Below are positions 51,531 through 61,614 of a stretch of 64,000 nt of DNA, piece by piece; the stretch's first letter is position 1; each line of letters begins with the position of its first letter. A model generated the notes under the pieces. The model had not been told where the DNA came from, did no database searches, and saw only the letters and a list, made by a program, of their open reading frames with translations. Origin of the DNA: Leptospirales bacterium. Its GTDB lineage: Bacteria; Spirochaetota; Leptospiria; Leptospirales; Leptonemataceae. Location of the stretch: contig JAIBBN010000008.1 of NCBI GenBank assembly GCA_019694655.1, positions 1 to 64,000 of the forward strand, written 5' to 3'. A program made the translations under genes and the position numbers.

Positions 51531-54290
51531 ATGTCGCAAACAGTCGAAACTGAAGTACGTGATCCGCTCTACCAGAAAGTCGTGGCGCAGATCAATGAAG
51601 AGAAGCTTGTCAAAGATTTGAATCTGGTTCAGTTGAGTAAGTTCAAGAATCTCGACGATATCGCGCAGGAGCTTGGCGCCGCAGCCAACAGGGCAGAAAT
51701 AGTAGGACTCCTGGAGGAGAACCTGAAGGAAAGCGGAACCTCGTTGGTATCGCGCTACGTTCTGGGACTGGCCTCCTTTCGGCAGGAGGGCGTTGACATC
51801 GAAGGCCGCCTGAAGAGCCTGCTGGATCACTACTCGCGCAATGCTAAATGGACCATTGTCGATCACATTGCGGACCGCATCCTGGAAACGGATGAAAACA
51901 ATCGCACGGCATTGCGCGCCAAGGTAGACGCCACCGAGCGGCTCAAAGGAAAAAAAGAGCTGCGCCCCTTTCTGGAACGTCTGGCGCAGATCGATCGCAA
52001 GAATCCCGATGTAGTCAAAAAATTCGCCCTTTCCATTCTGGATGAGGATGCGCCTCGGGCCATCAGTTCGCTGAAGCAGGCGGCTGAATCCTATGCTCGC
52101 CTCAAGGATTATCGCAATCTCGAGGAAATCTGGAACCTGGTTGTCCAGCACGACTACAAAGATCTGGCTTTCTTTGAACGCATTGAGCGGATCTTGGTTG
52201 GCAACCGCGAAAAAACCCGCGCCGCCGCCTACCTGGTCAATCTTGTAGAGCCGCATCGCGCCGAGGAGAACTGGCCGGCGGTCATCAGCGTTCTCAAGAA
52301 AATCCTGGAGTACCAACCGGATTCAACGCGCGCCCGCGGCGATCTGGTGCGCGCTTACCGTTCGCTCTATGAAAACCACTCGCTGCTTGCCGAGTTCCTG
52401 AAAATGTCCGACTTGACCAACCACAAAAAGCCGGTTGGTCCGTGCATCGCCAGCTTTGAACGCAATATTGTCTTCGATAAGGGCAACTACGTCTACCATC
52501 GCACGCGCGGCGTAGGAAAGATTGCAGAAATCGACAAAGATCAGGTGATCGTCGACTTCCGCGACAATCCGGGACAGCGCATGTCGATCCAGATGGCGAT
52601 TTCCAGCCTGCAACCGATTACTTCCAACCACTTCTGGGTGCGCATGTATGAAGCCCCGGCAGACATGGAGGAGCTTTTCAAGACCGACCTGCCGATGTTC
52701 TTCGAGATGCTGCTTTCGTCCTTTGGCAGCCGAATGACCCTCGCTGAAATCAAGTCGGAGCTGACGCCGCGTTTCCTTTCCATTGCGGAGTGGTCTAAAT
52801 GGTGGACGCGAGCGCGCACAGTAATCAAGGATCATCCGCGTTTTGGCTTCAACCTCAAAAAGAAGGACGAGATCGTACTGCGCGAAAACGAGGTCTCTCC
52901 ATCCGAAGAGCTATCGATGCGTTTTCAGGCGGCCTCCGACTGGAATCAGAAGCTCGACCTGGCGCTGGAGTCGCTGAAGAGCGATCAAACCGAGGACGCT
53001 GCTCAGACCTGCGTGCAGTTCTATCGCGAAAGCGAAACCTCGCGGGACGCGCTCAAGCAGCTGCACAGTTTCCTTTTTCTGGAGCTTGCCCAGCAGGCCA
53101 TGGGCGAGGAGATTGCCGATCGCCGTTTGAAGCGCGACCAGGTGCGCGAATTGATTCAGAAAGCAAAGCCAAAGGATCTGATCAAGTGGTGCGCGGAAAC
53201 CACCGCCGTGGACATGAAGCGCGAGATCGTAAACTGGATCGCGCGCAATCGCCCCGACTATGCCGAGATTCTTGAGGAAATCCTTTTCGAAGTGCCCATC
53301 AAAGTCAACCGCCACGTTCTCAACGAACTCAATCGTACCAGCCAGGAGGCCACGCTCAAGTCCTTCCTGCACAAGACCTTGACTCGCTATCGCGAGCATC
53401 CCGAAACTTTCCTCTGGGCGGCCAAGGGCATTTTGACCGGACAGTGGAACTACTCCTGGGTCGAGGCGACGCGCGAGGACACGCTGTTGATGGTGTTTCG
53501 TCTGCTGAAGCCGCTGAACAGCATTGAAAAGAAAGGAACGCGGCTGAAGAACACCGCCATAGAAACCATCCTGGGGACCGGCAATATCACCGTTGAAAAC
53601 CTGAAGAAAAACGATAGTTTGGGCGAATTGGTGCTGGCCGCCGCTGTCGATCGCCTGCGTCGCATGTATGCTCTGTTTCGCGAGGTACCCTACGTCGCTG
53701 ACGCCCACAAGGAAAACTTCCTGCAGTATCTCAGCGAGATGCGGCCCGATTTCAGCGCCGATAGCGCAACGACGGCCGACGCCGAAGAGGATAGCGAGTC
53801 GGTAGAGTCGCTCCTTCCGCCGGAGGGCGTCATTCTGGTTTCGGCGGGGGCGCTGCAGAAGCGCCGCGAGCATCTCGATCACTTGATCAATGTTGTGATG
53901 CCGGCCAATTCGCGCGACATCGGCGAAGCGATGGAAAAGGGCGACTTGCGGGAGAATGCCGAATACAAGGCGGCTATGGAACGTCAGAGTACGTTGCAGG
54001 CCGAAATTCAACAGGTCAGCGAAGAAGTTAAGCGAGCCGAAATCATCGAGCCAAAGAAGGTTCGCCGCGATGTTGCAGCCATTGGTTCGCTGGTCGAACT
54101 CAGTCAGGCCGATGGCAGCCGCATCAGCTACCGCATTCTTGGCCCCTGGGACGCCGATACGGAGCAAAACATCATTTCTTACGCCTCCCCTCTGGCCCAG
54201 GCCTTGCTGGGAAAAAAGGTCGGCGAAAGCGCGAGCCTGGATGGCGGTCCGAGATTTAAGATCGAATCACTTGCATCGGCATTCGGCTGA
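51531..54290 (+). CDS. greA: GreA transcription elongation factor with long N-terminal extension
   Basis: 919 residues from the ATG at 51531. Residues about 765-919 are a complete GreA: the coiled-coil tip with its acidic residues reads [20 protein letters not shown], and the C-terminal globular domain reads [20 protein letters not shown] and [14 protein letters not shown]. Residues 1-760 are a helical-repeat extension ([40 protein letters not shown]) including a region near 320-350 with an SH3-like strand pattern ([20 protein letters not shown]). Large extensions of this kind are known from spirochaetal GreA. GreA rescues backtracked RNA polymerase by inducing transcript cleavage; the extension may bring it to a membrane or ribosome partner. 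The stop overlaps the next start (TGATG). Confidence 0.92.
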   Translation: MSQTVETEVRDPLYQKVVAQINEEKLVKDLNLVQLSKFKNLDDIAQELGAAANRAEIVGLLEENLKESGTSLVSRYVLGLASFRQEGVDIEGRLKSLLDHYSRNAKWTIVDHIADRILETDENNRTALRAKVDATERLKGKKELRPFLERLAQIDRKNPDVVKKFALSILDEDAPRAISSLKQAAESYARLKDYRNLEEIWNLVVQHDYKDLAFFERIERILVGNREKTRAAAYLVNLVEPHRAEENWPAVISVLKKILEYQPDSTRARGDLVRAYRSLYENHSLLAEFLKMSDLTNHKKPVGPCIASFERNIVFDKGNYVYHRTRGVGKIAEIDKDQVIVDFRDNPGQRMSIQMAISSLQPITSNHFWVRMYEAPADMEELFKTDLPMFFEMLLSSFGSRMTLAEIKSELTPRFLSIAEWSKWWTRARTVIKDHPRFGFNLKKKDEIVLRENEVSPSEELSMRFQAASDWNQKLDLALESLKSDQTEDAAQTCVQFYRESETSRDALKQLHSFLFLELAQQAMGEEIADRRLKRDQVRELIQKAKPKDLIKWCAETTAVDMKREIVNWIARNRPDYAEILEEILFEVPIKVNRHVLNELNRTSQEATLKSFLHKTLTRYREHPETFLWAAKGILTGQWNYSWVEATREDTLLMVFRLLKPLNSIEKKGTRLKNTAIETILGTGNITVENLKKNDSLGELVLAAAVDRLRRMYALFREVPYVADAHKENFLQYLSEMRPDFSADSATTADAEEDSESVESLLPPEGVILVSAGALQKRREHLDHLINVVMPANSRDIGEAMEKGDLRENAEYKAAMERQSTLQAEIQQVSEEVKRAEIIEPKKVRRDVAAIGSLVELSQADGSRISYRILGPWDADTEQNIISYASPLAQALLGKKVGESASLDGGPRFKIESLASAFG

Positions 54291-55033
54291 TGGGCGGCCG
54301 GCGCAAGTCGGCTGCCGTCTCGCGGCCGGCGGAGTGCGTACTGCGTGCGCAGGGCCTCAGTCGAGTCTATCGCAGCGGCGAGGTCGAGACTGTCGCCCTG
54401 CGGTCCGTTGATCTCGAAATCTTTGCGGGAGAATACGTGACGTTGCTTGGGCCTTCGGGCAGCGGCAAATCGACGCTTCTCAACCTGCTGGGCGGTCTCG
54501 ATACGGCCAGCGCGGGTCAGATTGAATTTCGCAACCGGCTGCTGACCGCTGCCAACGACGAAGAGTTAACGCGCTATCGTCGCGAACATGTCGGTTTTGT
54601 TTTTCAATTCTACAATCTGATCCCCAGTTTGACGGCTCGTGAAAATGTGGAACTGGTTACGGAGATTGCAGCTCGACCCTTGGCGGCAAGCGAGGCGCTG
54701 GCGCTGGTCGGCCTGGCCGATCGCGCCGATCATTTCCCCTCGCAACTTTCCGGCGGCGAGCAGCAGCGCGTGGCGATTGCTCGTGCTATTGCCAAACAAC
54801 CCGAGGTTCTATTTTGCGATGAGCCAACTGGCGCGCTCGATCACGCAACTGGACGTCTGGTATTGCAGGCAATCGGGCGGGTAAACGAAAGTCTTGGCGC
54901 CATTTGCGTTGTAATCACTCACAATGCAGCCATGGCCGAACTTGGCGATCGTACGCTGCGTATGGCCGACGGACGCATAGTCGCCGCGACGCACAATACC
55001 CGCCGACGACTACCCGATGAGATCAGCTGGTAG
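54290..55033 (+). CDS. ABC transporter ATP-binding protein, LolD/MacB type
   Basis: 247 residues, with a start codon sharing one base with the greA stop. Walker A is GPSGSGKST, the Q-loop is [20 protein letters not shown], the signature is [15 protein letters not shown], Walker B is [12 protein letters not shown], and the H-loop is VITHN. [16 protein letters not shown] followed by DEPTGALD is the classic pattern of the LolD/MacB family, whose members extract lipoproteins or pump substrates out of the inner membrane rather than import them. The permease gene follows after six bases. Confidence 0.94.
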   Translation: MGGRRKSAAVSRPAECVLRAQGLSRVYRSGEVETVALRSVDLEIFAGEYVTLLGPSGSGKSTLLNLLGGLDTASAGQIEFRNRLLTAANDEELTRYRREHVGFVFQFYNLIPSLTARENVELVTEIAARPLAASEALALVGLADRADHFPSQLSGGEQQRVAIARAIAKQPEVLFCDEPTGALDHATGRLVLQAIGRVNESLGAICVVITHNAAMAELGDRTLRMADGRIVAATHNTRRRLPDEISW

Positions 55034-55039
55034 TCAGGC

Positions 55040-57406
55040 ATGCGCTCGATCGATCGAAAGGCATTGCGAGACCTGCGCCTATTGCGCTGGCAGGCTTTCA
55101 GCATTGGCGCCGTCGCCGCCGCCGGCGTTATCGTCCTGACTTCTTCGCTCAGCGCCTACCAGAGCCTGCGCTCGGCGCGCGATCGCTTCTATCGACAGGC
55201 GCGCATCGCAGATATCTTTGCCGATGTTCAGCGGGCGCCCGAGTCGACCCTCGAACGGCTGCGCGCCCTTGCCGATGTTCAGCTGGCCGAGTCGCGCCTT
55301 GTTTACTTTGCCACGCTGGACATGCCGGGAGGAAGATTTCCAGCCGCCGCCAATTTGATTTCTTTGCCCTACGAGGGTGAAATCGGCTTGAATCGACCAA
55401 TCCTGCGCAGCGGTCGCCTGCCGCGGCCGGAGGACGCCGACGAGGCGCTGGTCAGCGAGGCCTTTGCATTGAAAAACGCGCTGCGACCTGGCGCCCGCAT
55501 TGCGGTGTTGCTCAATGGCAAACGACGCAACTTTCGCATTACTGGCGTAGCCTTGAGCGCCGAATATGTGACTGCCATCCGCCCCGGCGCAGGCCTGCCC
55601 GATGATCAGAATTATGCGATCCTCTGGGTTTCGCGTCGCACGCTGGAAGCGGCCTGGGATATGCAGGGGTCCTTCAACAGCCTGGCTATTGCACTGCGGC
55701 CAGGAGCTTCGCCCCGCCTGGCGCTGGCCAGAATCGACGAATTGTTGAAATCCGCAGGCGGCCATGGCGCGCGACTGCGTAAGGAAATACCATCTGACAT
55801 CTTCGTCGCCAATGAACTGGACCAGCTGCGCTCCATGGCGATCGTATTGCCCGCTATCTTTCTGGGCGTTACCGCGTTTCTGCTGAACGTCGTCATGCAT
55901 CGCCTGGTCGCCCGACAACGCGACCAGGTGGCGACACTGAAGGCCCTTGGATACGACAACCGTAGCATCGCTCGCCATTACGTGTTGATCGCCGTGTTGA
56001 TTGCCGGCGCCGGCGGCATTGCTGGCGCCGTGCCGGGCTACTACCTGGGCGCCCTCTGGGTCGATCTCTATCGCGATTTTTTTCGTTTTCCGGATCTGCG
56101 CTTCGAGTTTGGCGTCCATCTGCCCGCGCTTGGCGCCCTGATCAGTATTGTGTCCGCCGTGGGCGGCGCAGCCGGCGCTTTTCGGCAGGCCGCTCGTTTG
56201 CCGCCGGCGCAGGCAATGCGCCCGCCGGAGCCGGCGTCCTTCCAGCGCAGCCTTGCCGAACAACTTGGATTCAGTAAAGTATTCCCGGGAATGCGATCGC
56301 GCATGCTACTGCGCGCACTGACATTGCGACCGCTGCGGACGCTGCTGGCCGTCGTAGGCATTGGCTTTGCATCGGCGGTAGTGGTCGTCGGAATGTTCTG
56401 GCAGGATGCAATTGACTACATCGTCCATGTTCAGTACTATCTGCTGCATCGCGAGGAAGCAACCGTCGTCTTCACCGCGCCGGTATCCGAGAGCGCGCTG
56501 CTAGAACTGCAACACATGCCAGGCGTGATCTATGCGGAAGGCTACCGGGATCTGCCAGTTCGCCTGCGTTTTGGACCGCGCCATGAGGACGCGGCGATAA
56601 CCGGCGCACCTGATGACCAGCGATTGCGGCGCGTTCTGAATCGACGCCTGCGCAGTCCGCGTACTCCTCCCGGCGGCATGTTGTTGAATCGAATGCTGGC
56701 AGAAGATCTGGGCGCGCGCGCCGGAGATCGCATTGAAGTGGAAACGCTGGAAGGCGAGCGACGTGTGAGCCAGATGCGTATTGAAGGGCTGGTCGATGAA
56801 TTTATGGGCCGCAGTGTCCTGCTTTCGCTGGAGGAGGCAAACCGACTGGCAGGCGAAGGACGGCGTATTACCAGCGCCGGGCTGCTCTATGATCCAGCCT
56901 ACAGCGCCGAACTCTTTGCCGGCCTGCGTAAGATGCCGCGGGTCAGCGCCGCAGTGACACGCAGCCAGGGCCTGAGCATTTTTCGCGAACAGAGCGCCGC
57001 GGTAATCGTGACCACCAGTTTGATCCTGCTGGCCTGCGCCGCAGTCATTGCCTTTGGCGTTGTCTACAACACTGCGATGAGCGCTCTATCGGAGCGCGCC
57101 TTTGAACTGGCCAGCCTGCGCATCCTGGGATTTTCACCGACGGAAGTTTTCCGGATTCTGGCTGGCGAACTGGCTGTCCAAACAGCTCTGGCGCTGCCGG
57201 CTGGCGCGCTGCTGGGATTGCTGATGGCCTGGCTGGCAATCGTCGGAATGCCGGTCGAGGGCTTCGTAATTCCACTGAAGATTGACCTTTCGACCTACAT
57301 GCTGGCCGCGCTGAACACCAGCGTTGCCGCAGCGGCCAGTCTGTACTTTCTTTACCGTCGAATTCGCCGCCTGGATCTTGTCGCAGTGCTCAAGGTGCGC
57401 GAGTAA
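55040..57406 (+). CDS. ABC transporter permease with two FtsX-like domains
   Basis: 788 residues. The first membrane segment is at 15-35 (AFSIGAVAAAGVIVLTS). Two FtsX-like permease blocks are seen: the first around residues 265-390 (PAIFLGVTAFLLNVVMHRLV, RDQVATLKALGYDNRSIARH, LGALISIVSAVGGAAGAF), the second at the C-terminus (TTSLILLACAAVIAFGVVYNT, RAFELASLRILGFSPTEVFR, AALNTSVAAAASLYF). Periplasmic loops of about 200 residues lie between the membrane parts, as in MacB-type permeases. It probably works with the preceding ATPase and the following adaptor to move a hydrophobic molecule or lipoprotein across the envelope. Confidence 0.9.
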   Translation: MRSIDRKALRDLRLLRWQAFSIGAVAAAGVIVLTSSLSAYQSLRSARDRFYRQARIADIFADVQRAPESTLERLRALADVQLAESRLVYFATLDMPGGRFPAAANLISLPYEGEIGLNRPILRSGRLPRPEDADEALVSEAFALKNALRPGARIAVLLNGKRRNFRITGVALSAEYVTAIRPGAGLPDDQNYAILWVSRRTLEAAWDMQGSFNSLAIALRPGASPRLALARIDELLKSAGGHGARLRKEIPSDIFVANELDQLRSMAIVLPAIFLGVTAFLLNVVMHRLVARQRDQVATLKALGYDNRSIARHYVLIAVLIAGAGGIAGAVPGYYLGALWVDLYRDFFRFPDLRFEFGVHLPALGALISIVSAVGGAAGAFRQAARLPPAQAMRPPEPASFQRSLAEQLGFSKVFPGMRSRMLLRALTLRPLRTLLAVVGIGFASAVVVVGMFWQDAIDYIVHVQYYLLHREEATVVFTAPVSESALLELQHMPGVIYAEGYRDLPVRLRFGPRHEDAAITGAPDDQRLRRVLNRRLRSPRTPPGGMLLNRMLAEDLGARAGDRIEVETLEGERRVSQMRIEGLVDEFMGRSVLLSLEEANRLAGEGRRITSAGLLYDPAYSAELFAGLRKMPRVSAAVTRSQGLSIFREQSAAVIVTTSLILLACAAVIAFGVVYNTAMSALSERAFELASLRILGFSPTEVFRILAGELAVQTALALPAGALLGLLMAWLAIVGMPVEGFVIPLKIDLSTYMLAALNTSVAAAASLYFLYRRIRRLDLVAVLKVRE

Positions 57407-57429
57407 CCGGAGCGTGGAGGAAGGCCGCG

Positions 57430-58314
57430 ATGAACTGGAAAAGCTGGCTGAAGGGTCGAAGACTGATCTACGCCGCTCTGGGCGGAGCTGCGCTGGTTCT
57501 GATTGTCCTCGCCTTTCAAAAGCAGCCGGTACAAATTGAAAGCGCCATCATCACCCGCGGCCGTTTCGAAGAAACGATTACGGTCGAAGGGCAGACCAGG
57601 GTCCGCGAGAAGTTCACTGTACTGGCGCCGGTGAGCGGCGTGCTCCAGAGACTGCGCCTGCATGCCGGCGACCGCGTCGCACGCGGACAAACGGTGGCGC
57701 AAATCCAGTGGGACTATCCGCGGGCCGTTACTGCGCCAGGGGCCGGCCAGATCTTACGCGTCCACCGCGAAGATGCCGGTCCGATCGAAATGGGCCAGCC
57801 CATACTGGAACTGGGCGACCTCAGGCGCATGGAGGTTGTTGCTGAGGTGCTGACCGCCGATGCCGCGCGACTGCAGCCCGGCATGCCAGCACACATTGAT
57901 CGCTGGGGCGGCGATACAGTGCTTGCTGCACGGGTGAGACTGATCGAGCCATCGGCCTTCAAGAAGATATCGCCGCTTGGCGTCGAAGAGCAACGCGTAC
58001 GCGTGCTGCTTGATCTGCTGGCCGCCCCGGAAGAACGTCCCGCGCTGGGCGATGATTTCACCGTTCGATGCAGTATTGTCCTGCGCCAATTTGATCAAGT
58101 GTTGATTGCACCAATTGGCGCCCTCTTTCGTGATGAGAGCAGCTGGGCGGTCTTTCTGATTGAAAGGGGCCGAGCCCGCAAGCAAAGAGTCGAGCTGTTG
58201 GGTCGCAGCCAGACCCAGGCTGCAATTTCCGGCGTCGCAGAGGGCGCCGAGGCCGCGCTCTATCCTGGCGATGCCGTCAATGACGGCGATCGTGTTCGTC
58301 CCCTGCCCCGGTAG
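57430..58314 (+). CDS. HlyD-type periplasmic adaptor protein of an ABC exporter
   Basis: 294 residues. One N-terminal membrane segment (YAALGGAALVLIVLAF) anchors it to the inner membrane. The barrel-sandwich region has RFEETITVEGQTRVREKFTV, then VLQRLRLHAGDRVARGQTVA and AGQILRVHREDAGPIEMGQP, the lipoyl-like halves of membrane-fusion proteins; no long coiled-coil hairpin is present between them. The beta-barrel domain continues VVAEVLTADAARLQPGMPAH. Adaptors of this kind link an ABC permease of the MacB type to an outer-membrane channel. It starts 23 bases after the permease gene, with GGAGG upstream of its ATG. Confidence 0.9.
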   Translation: MNWKSWLKGRRLIYAALGGAALVLIVLAFQKQPVQIESAIITRGRFEETITVEGQTRVREKFTVLAPVSGVLQRLRLHAGDRVARGQTVAQIQWDYPRAVTAPGAGQILRVHREDAGPIEMGQPILELGDLRRMEVVAEVLTADAARLQPGMPAHIDRWGGDTVLAARVRLIEPSAFKKISPLGVEEQRVRVLLDLLAAPEERPALGDDFTVRCSIVLRQFDQVLIAPIGALFRDESSWAVFLIERGRARKQRVELLGRSQTQAAISGVAEGAEAALYPGDAVNDGDRVRPLPR

Positions 58315-58404
58315 ACTCCGCTCATGTATGCCGCCGCGACGCCGGCAGATAGCCCCTGGGCGATTGCCGGTCGCAAAAGTATCCATTTCTGGCGCAGTCT
58401 TACC

Positions 58405-58433
58405 TTGTCCCCTCCTGTGAAATTTGCTACGAT
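58405..58433 (+). promoter_or_regulatory. Putative promoter of the double NTF2 lipoprotein gene
   Basis: TTGTCC (58405-58410) and TACGAT (58428-58433) are separated by 17 bases, each matching the sigma-70 consensus at four of six positions. The gene's start codon at 58479 follows at a normal distance and has a strong AAGGAGGT ribosome-binding site. The element fits a gene transcribed apart from the ABC operon. Confidence 0.4.
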
Positions 58434-58478
58434 CGAAGCCAAAAGAAAATCTCGGATACGATCTCAAGGAGGTAGTAG

Positions 58479-59279
58479 ATGAAAAAGAGCTCTATTTGGA
58501 TTCTCAGCGGACTGCTCGTTGCCTGCTCCGCAGGCGGCAAATCAAATCGGGAAAAAGCGGTCGAACTGATTTCCAGTCTTCAATCAGGCGACCACGCGCC
58601 AATCGCCTACATCAATCCCGATAAGTATATCCAGCACAATATCAACGTTGGCGACGGGATGGCCGGCTTTGGCGAACTGATGCAGCATAAGCCGCCACAG
58701 GGCTTCAAGGCGCGCGTCGTTCGCTCCTTCCAGGACGGCGACTACGTGGTGTTGCACTCTGAATACGACTTCTTTGGCCCCAAGATTGGCTTCGATATCT
58801 TCCGCTTTGAAGACGGTCGAATCGTGGAGCACTGGGACAATCTTCAGGAAACGACGGCCGTTGGCAGAAGCGGACACTCCATGATTGATGGCCCAACTGA
58901 GGTAAGCGATCAGTCCCGGACTGAGAGCAACAAGGAACTGGTCCGGAAGTTTTATGACGTGGTGTTGATTGGCGGCGATCTTTCCAGAGTAGGCGAATAT
59001 CTGGACGCATCCTACATCCAGCACAACCCGATGATTCCCGACGGAACGCAGCCGTTGATCGACGCCCGAACCCATGGCGTATTCAGCGTAACGCGCACAC
59101 ATCTACTGCTGGGCGAAGGAAATTTTGTACTGGTGCAGTCGGAAGGGATGCTGACCAACAAGCCGGTTATCTTCTATGACCTATTCCGCATTGCCGATGG
59201 TAAGATTGTGGAACACTGGGATACCATCGAATTTGCCGTGCCTCGCGAACAGTGGAGGAACTCCAACGGCAAATTCTGA
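58479..59279 (+). CDS. Lipoprotein with two NTF2-like (SnoaL) domains
   Basis: 266 residues. A lipoprotein signal ends in LLVACS (Cys16). Two tandem copies of the same NTF2-like fold follow, roughly residues 22-130 and 145-256. Both contain a Y-I-Q-H-N motif (PDKYIQHNINVGDG and DASYIQHNPMIPDG) and end in GRIVEHWD or GKIVEHWD, so the protein arose by internal duplication. Each half resembles the SnoaL-like aldol-condensation/cyclase group found in many bacterial secreted proteins. The active-site residue and substrate are unknown. It is convergent with an AraC regulator gene. Confidence 0.82.
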   Translation: MKKSSIWILSGLLVACSAGGKSNREKAVELISSLQSGDHAPIAYINPDKYIQHNINVGDGMAGFGELMQHKPPQGFKARVVRSFQDGDYVVLHSEYDFFGPKIGFDIFRFEDGRIVEHWDNLQETTAVGRSGHSMIDGPTEVSDQSRTESNKELVRKFYDVVLIGGDLSRVGEYLDASYIQHNPMIPDGTQPLIDARTHGVFSVTRTHLLLGEGNFVLVQSEGMLTNKPVIFYDLFRIADGKIVEHWDTIEFAVPREQWRNSNGKF

Positions 59280-59297
59280 GTGTGCGCTCAGAAACCG

Positions 59298-60224
59298 TTA
59301 CCTATTTCTTGATCGATCGGCGCGCGCCGGCAGGGCCTGCGCCGATCGGCGAAATTCCAGCGGCGCCAGCAAGGCGTGCTTTCGAAAGTACTTAGCAAAG
59401 TTGGTGGCTTCATCAAAGCCCAGTCGACGGGCAATCTCGCCTACCGATTCATCGCCATGCGCCAGCAATCGCTTTGCTTCAAGGAACAGGCGATCATCAA
59501 TCATCTGCTTTGGCGTTTTACCTGTCACGCGCAGCGTGGCCTTTGCCAGATCCCTGGCAGGCAGCATCAACCGCTTTGCGTAGTAGCTTACGCGCTTTTC
59601 AGCAATGTACTGCTTCTCGATCAGCTCCCGGAAGGCGAGCGTTCGCTGGATTTCGCGCGAGGAACGCCGCGCCTGAGGCAGCCCCTCGCGTATCTTGCGC
59701 TCCGCCAGCAGCAGCAATAGATGGACCAGCTGCTTCAGGATGGCCGGATTGGCGGCGGCGCCGAACTGCAGTTCCTCCGTAATCCAGTTCAGGATAGTCC
59801 GCAATCGTGCATGAGTCTCGCGATCCGTCTGCAGCAAGGGTCCGCTCAGGATCTGATTGAACAGCACATTGCCCCGCAAGAAATCGGAATCCGCCGCGCT
59901 TTGACAGAAGAAGGATGCAGTAAAGATCAGGGCCTGGCCTGAATACTTGCGCACAGCATCAAACTGATGGATCTGTTCGCGGGCCAGAAATAGCAATGAT
60001 CGCGGCGTGACCGCAACTTCCTGGAAGTCGACGCGATGGACGGGCGCACAGCGACCGAAAAAAAGGATGTGATAGAAATCCGTGCGGTGCGGTCGGGTCG
60101 CCGTGCGATGGTGGTCGCGAAGCATTCTCTCCATATTCAAGACCTCGATCTCCGGCGGCGTCCGCCGTCGAAAGCTGAGCGTCTTGATCTCGCCCGGCCG
60201 CCCCGCCTTCATGCTCTCCATCAT
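59298..60224 (-). CDS. AraC-family transcriptional regulator
   Basis: 308 residues. The N-terminal half is a cupin-like sensor domain (HRTDFYHILFFGRCAPVHRV and LLFLAREQIHQF). The C-terminal double helix-turn-helix holds RVSYYAKRLMLPARDLAKAT and SVGEIARRLGFDEATNFAKY followed by FRKHALLAPLEFRR, which matches the AraC/XylS DNA-binding signature. AraC proteins activate or repress nearby genes on binding a small molecule. A perfect TATAAT stands 22 bases upstream of the start. Its most likely target in this window is the convergent double NTF2 lipoprotein or the divergent membrane protein, but nothing proves either. Confidence 0.92.
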   Translation of the reverse strand: MMESMKAGRPGEIKTLSFRRRTPPEIEVLNMERMLRDHHRTATRPHRTDFYHILFFGRCAPVHRVDFQEVAVTPRSLLFLAREQIHQFDAVRKYSGQALIFTASFFCQSAADSDFLRGNVLFNQILSGPLLQTDRETHARLRTILNWITEELQFGAAANPAILKQLVHLLLLLAERKIREGLPQARRSSREIQRTLAFRELIEKQYIAEKRVSYYAKRLMLPARDLAKATLRVTGKTPKQMIDDRLFLEAKRLLAHGDESVGEIARRLGFDEATNFAKYFRKHALLAPLEFRRSAQALPARADRSRNR

Positions 60225-60245
60225 GCCATTGCGCCTGCCGAGAGA

Positions 60246-60251
60246 ATTATA
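60246..60251 (-). promoter_or_regulatory. -10 element of the AraC gene
   Basis: A perfect TATAAT on the minus strand (60251-60246), 22 bases from the AraC start codon. No good -35 is seen at 16-18 bases, so the promoter may depend on an activator. Confidence 0.35.
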
Positions 60252-60372
60252 GCCGATTGCCGCAGCGACAGCTGGCCGGCTCTTTCAGCAGGCAGGCTGA
60301 TGCAATTTCCGGGTTGCTCGATCTGCCGGCGCCATTTCTCATTGCCGCGCAACTCAATAGAGGAATCAAAAA

Positions 60373-60873
60373 ATGGACACTCCCTCAAATGGAATGCCCT
60401 CCTGGGTGGGCGGGGCGCTGATAGTCGGGATTCTGGTTGTTTCACTGCTCATTTCCGCTGCATTGCTTCTGCCCTATTACTTCATGTACAGACGGATCCC
60501 CGCACAGTACTTGCGAATGCCAGCATGGTCCGCGCTACTCCTGATGATTCCTTGCGCTGGAATCATATTCTACTGGATTCTAATTCCCTTTCAGACTCCG
60601 GACGCACTTCGCGCCTGGATTGCGGAGACCAACCCGGAATCTCTGCCGCCGGCCGACGATCTGGGACGCGGCATAGGTATTGGCGCAGCCGTAACCATGA
60701 GCATGGGGTGGGTCCCCTATCTCAATATTTGCACCTCCATCGCCTTTATCGTACTGCATATCATCTACCTGGTGAAGCTGAACGACTACTTGAAGCTTGG
60801 GCGCGAGCCAGCAGCAACCCACGATCTGGGCCTGCCGCCCCTCGATCCCAACAATCCTTACGGAAGAATCTAA
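60373..60873 (+). CDS. Membrane protein of unknown function
   Basis: 166 residues from an ATG preceded by GAGGAATC. Membrane segments lie at about 15-37 (ALIVGILVVSLLISAALLLP), 52-70 (WSALLLMIPCAGIIFYWILI) and 110-140 (GAAVTMSMGWVPYLNI followed by TSIAFIVLHIIYLV). The third resembles the short helices of small conserved membrane proteins found near envelope-stress genes. No motif identifies a function. The charged tail (NDYLKLGREPAATHDLG) would be cytoplasmic or periplasmic. Confidence 0.65.
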   Translation: MDTPSNGMPSWVGGALIVGILVVSLLISAALLLPYYFMYRRIPAQYLRMPAWSALLLMIPCAGIIFYWILIPFQTPDALRAWIAETNPESLPPADDLGRGIGIGAAVTMSMGWVPYLNICTSIAFIVLHIIYLVKLNDYLKLGREPAATHDLGLPPLDPNNPYGRI

Positions 60874-60934
60874 GATTTTGCTGCGCTTACCGTGCGGCCT
60901 CGATTCAAGGCCACGTCAGCGTAAGCGCAGCGCC

Positions 60935-61132
60935 TCAACTGCTCCATTGTCCCTTCTTGACGATTAAGACGTAGAGGATCGCCGCTGGAATGGCCAGCGG
61001 TATGCTGGCTACGACCCAGATAATCCTGTGAAGCGTCGGCAGCGAGCGATCACGGAACAGGACATTGTATACAACAAAGACCAGGGCGGCGAGGTGCAGT
61101 GCGCCGTAGAGTCCAAAGCTGAGATCATTCAT
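60935..61132 (-). CDS. Small two-helix membrane protein
   Basis: 65 residues from the ATG at 61132; the frame extends upstream into the end of msrB, but the shorter form begins at a plausible start. Two membrane helices are seen (YGALHLAALVFVVYNVLF and IIWVVASIPLAIPAAILYVL) with a short basic loop between them (RDRSLPTLHR) and a Lys-containing end. The layout resembles the N-terminal membrane hairpin common to phospholipase D-associated small proteins. Function unknown. It lies directly downstream of msrB on the same strand. Confidence 0.55.
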   Translation of the reverse strand: MNDLSFGLYGALHLAALVFVVYNVLFRDRSLPTLHRIIWVVASIPLAIPAAILYVLIVKKGQWSS

Positions 61133-61172
61133 TTTGCCGGCCCTGACGAAAGGTTTGCTGCCGCGACGGCGC

Positions 61173-61574
61173 TCACTTCTTTTCCTCAAATTTCAGCGAG
61201 GCGGAGTTGATGCAGTAGCGCAAGCCGGTGGGACGCGGACCATCGGGAAAGACATGACCAAGGTGCGCGTCGCATACATCGCAAAGCACCTCGGTGCGCG
61301 TCATGCCATGGCTGCGATCCTCCTCCGTCCGAACGTTAGCCGGATCGGAAGGCTGCCAGAAGCTCGGCCAGCCGCTGCCCGATTCATATTTCTCTTTCGA
61401 TTGGAAGAGTTCCGCTCCACAGCAAACGCAGTGGTAGACGCCCTCGGCTTTATTCTGGTAGTATTCGCCGGTGAAAGCACGTTCCGTGCCTTTCTCGCGC
61501 GCCACATGGAACTGCATCGGGCTTAGCTGCGCTGCCCATTCTTCCGGGCTGCGCTGGATCTTTTTTTCGGCCAT
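61173..61574 (-). CDS. msrB: Peptide methionine-R-sulfoxide reductase B
   Basis: 133 residues, full length for the single-domain enzyme. The two zinc-binding Cys pairs are CVCCGAELF and [12 protein letters not shown]. The catalytic cysteine lies in [11 protein letters not shown], the usual RxCxNSxSL pattern, and [10 protein letters not shown] is the substrate-binding block. It repairs R-methionine sulfoxide in oxidised proteins in the cytoplasm, recycled by thioredoxin. The sequence shows no export signal. The anti-sigma-like and sigma genes lie upstream on the same strand, so it may be part of an oxidative or envelope stress regulon. Confidence 0.96.
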   Translation of the reverse strand: MAEKKIQRSPEEWAAQLSPMQFHVAREKGTERAFTGEYYQNKAEGVYHCVCCGAELFQSKEKYESGSGWPSFWQPSDPANVRTEEDRSHGMTRTEVLCDVCDAHLGHVFPDGPRPTGLRYCINSASLKFEEKK

Positions 61575-61614
61575 CTACTTGAAATAGGCGCCAGCCTGAC
61601 CGGCGGCAAGCAAA

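Noticed and set aside
52911-54167. 418-residue open frame on the minus strand
   Set aside because: Antisense to the GreA gene, whose motifs are unambiguous.
55079-56263. 394-residue open frame on the minus strand
   Set aside because: Antisense to the FtsX-like permease gene, no recognisable domain.
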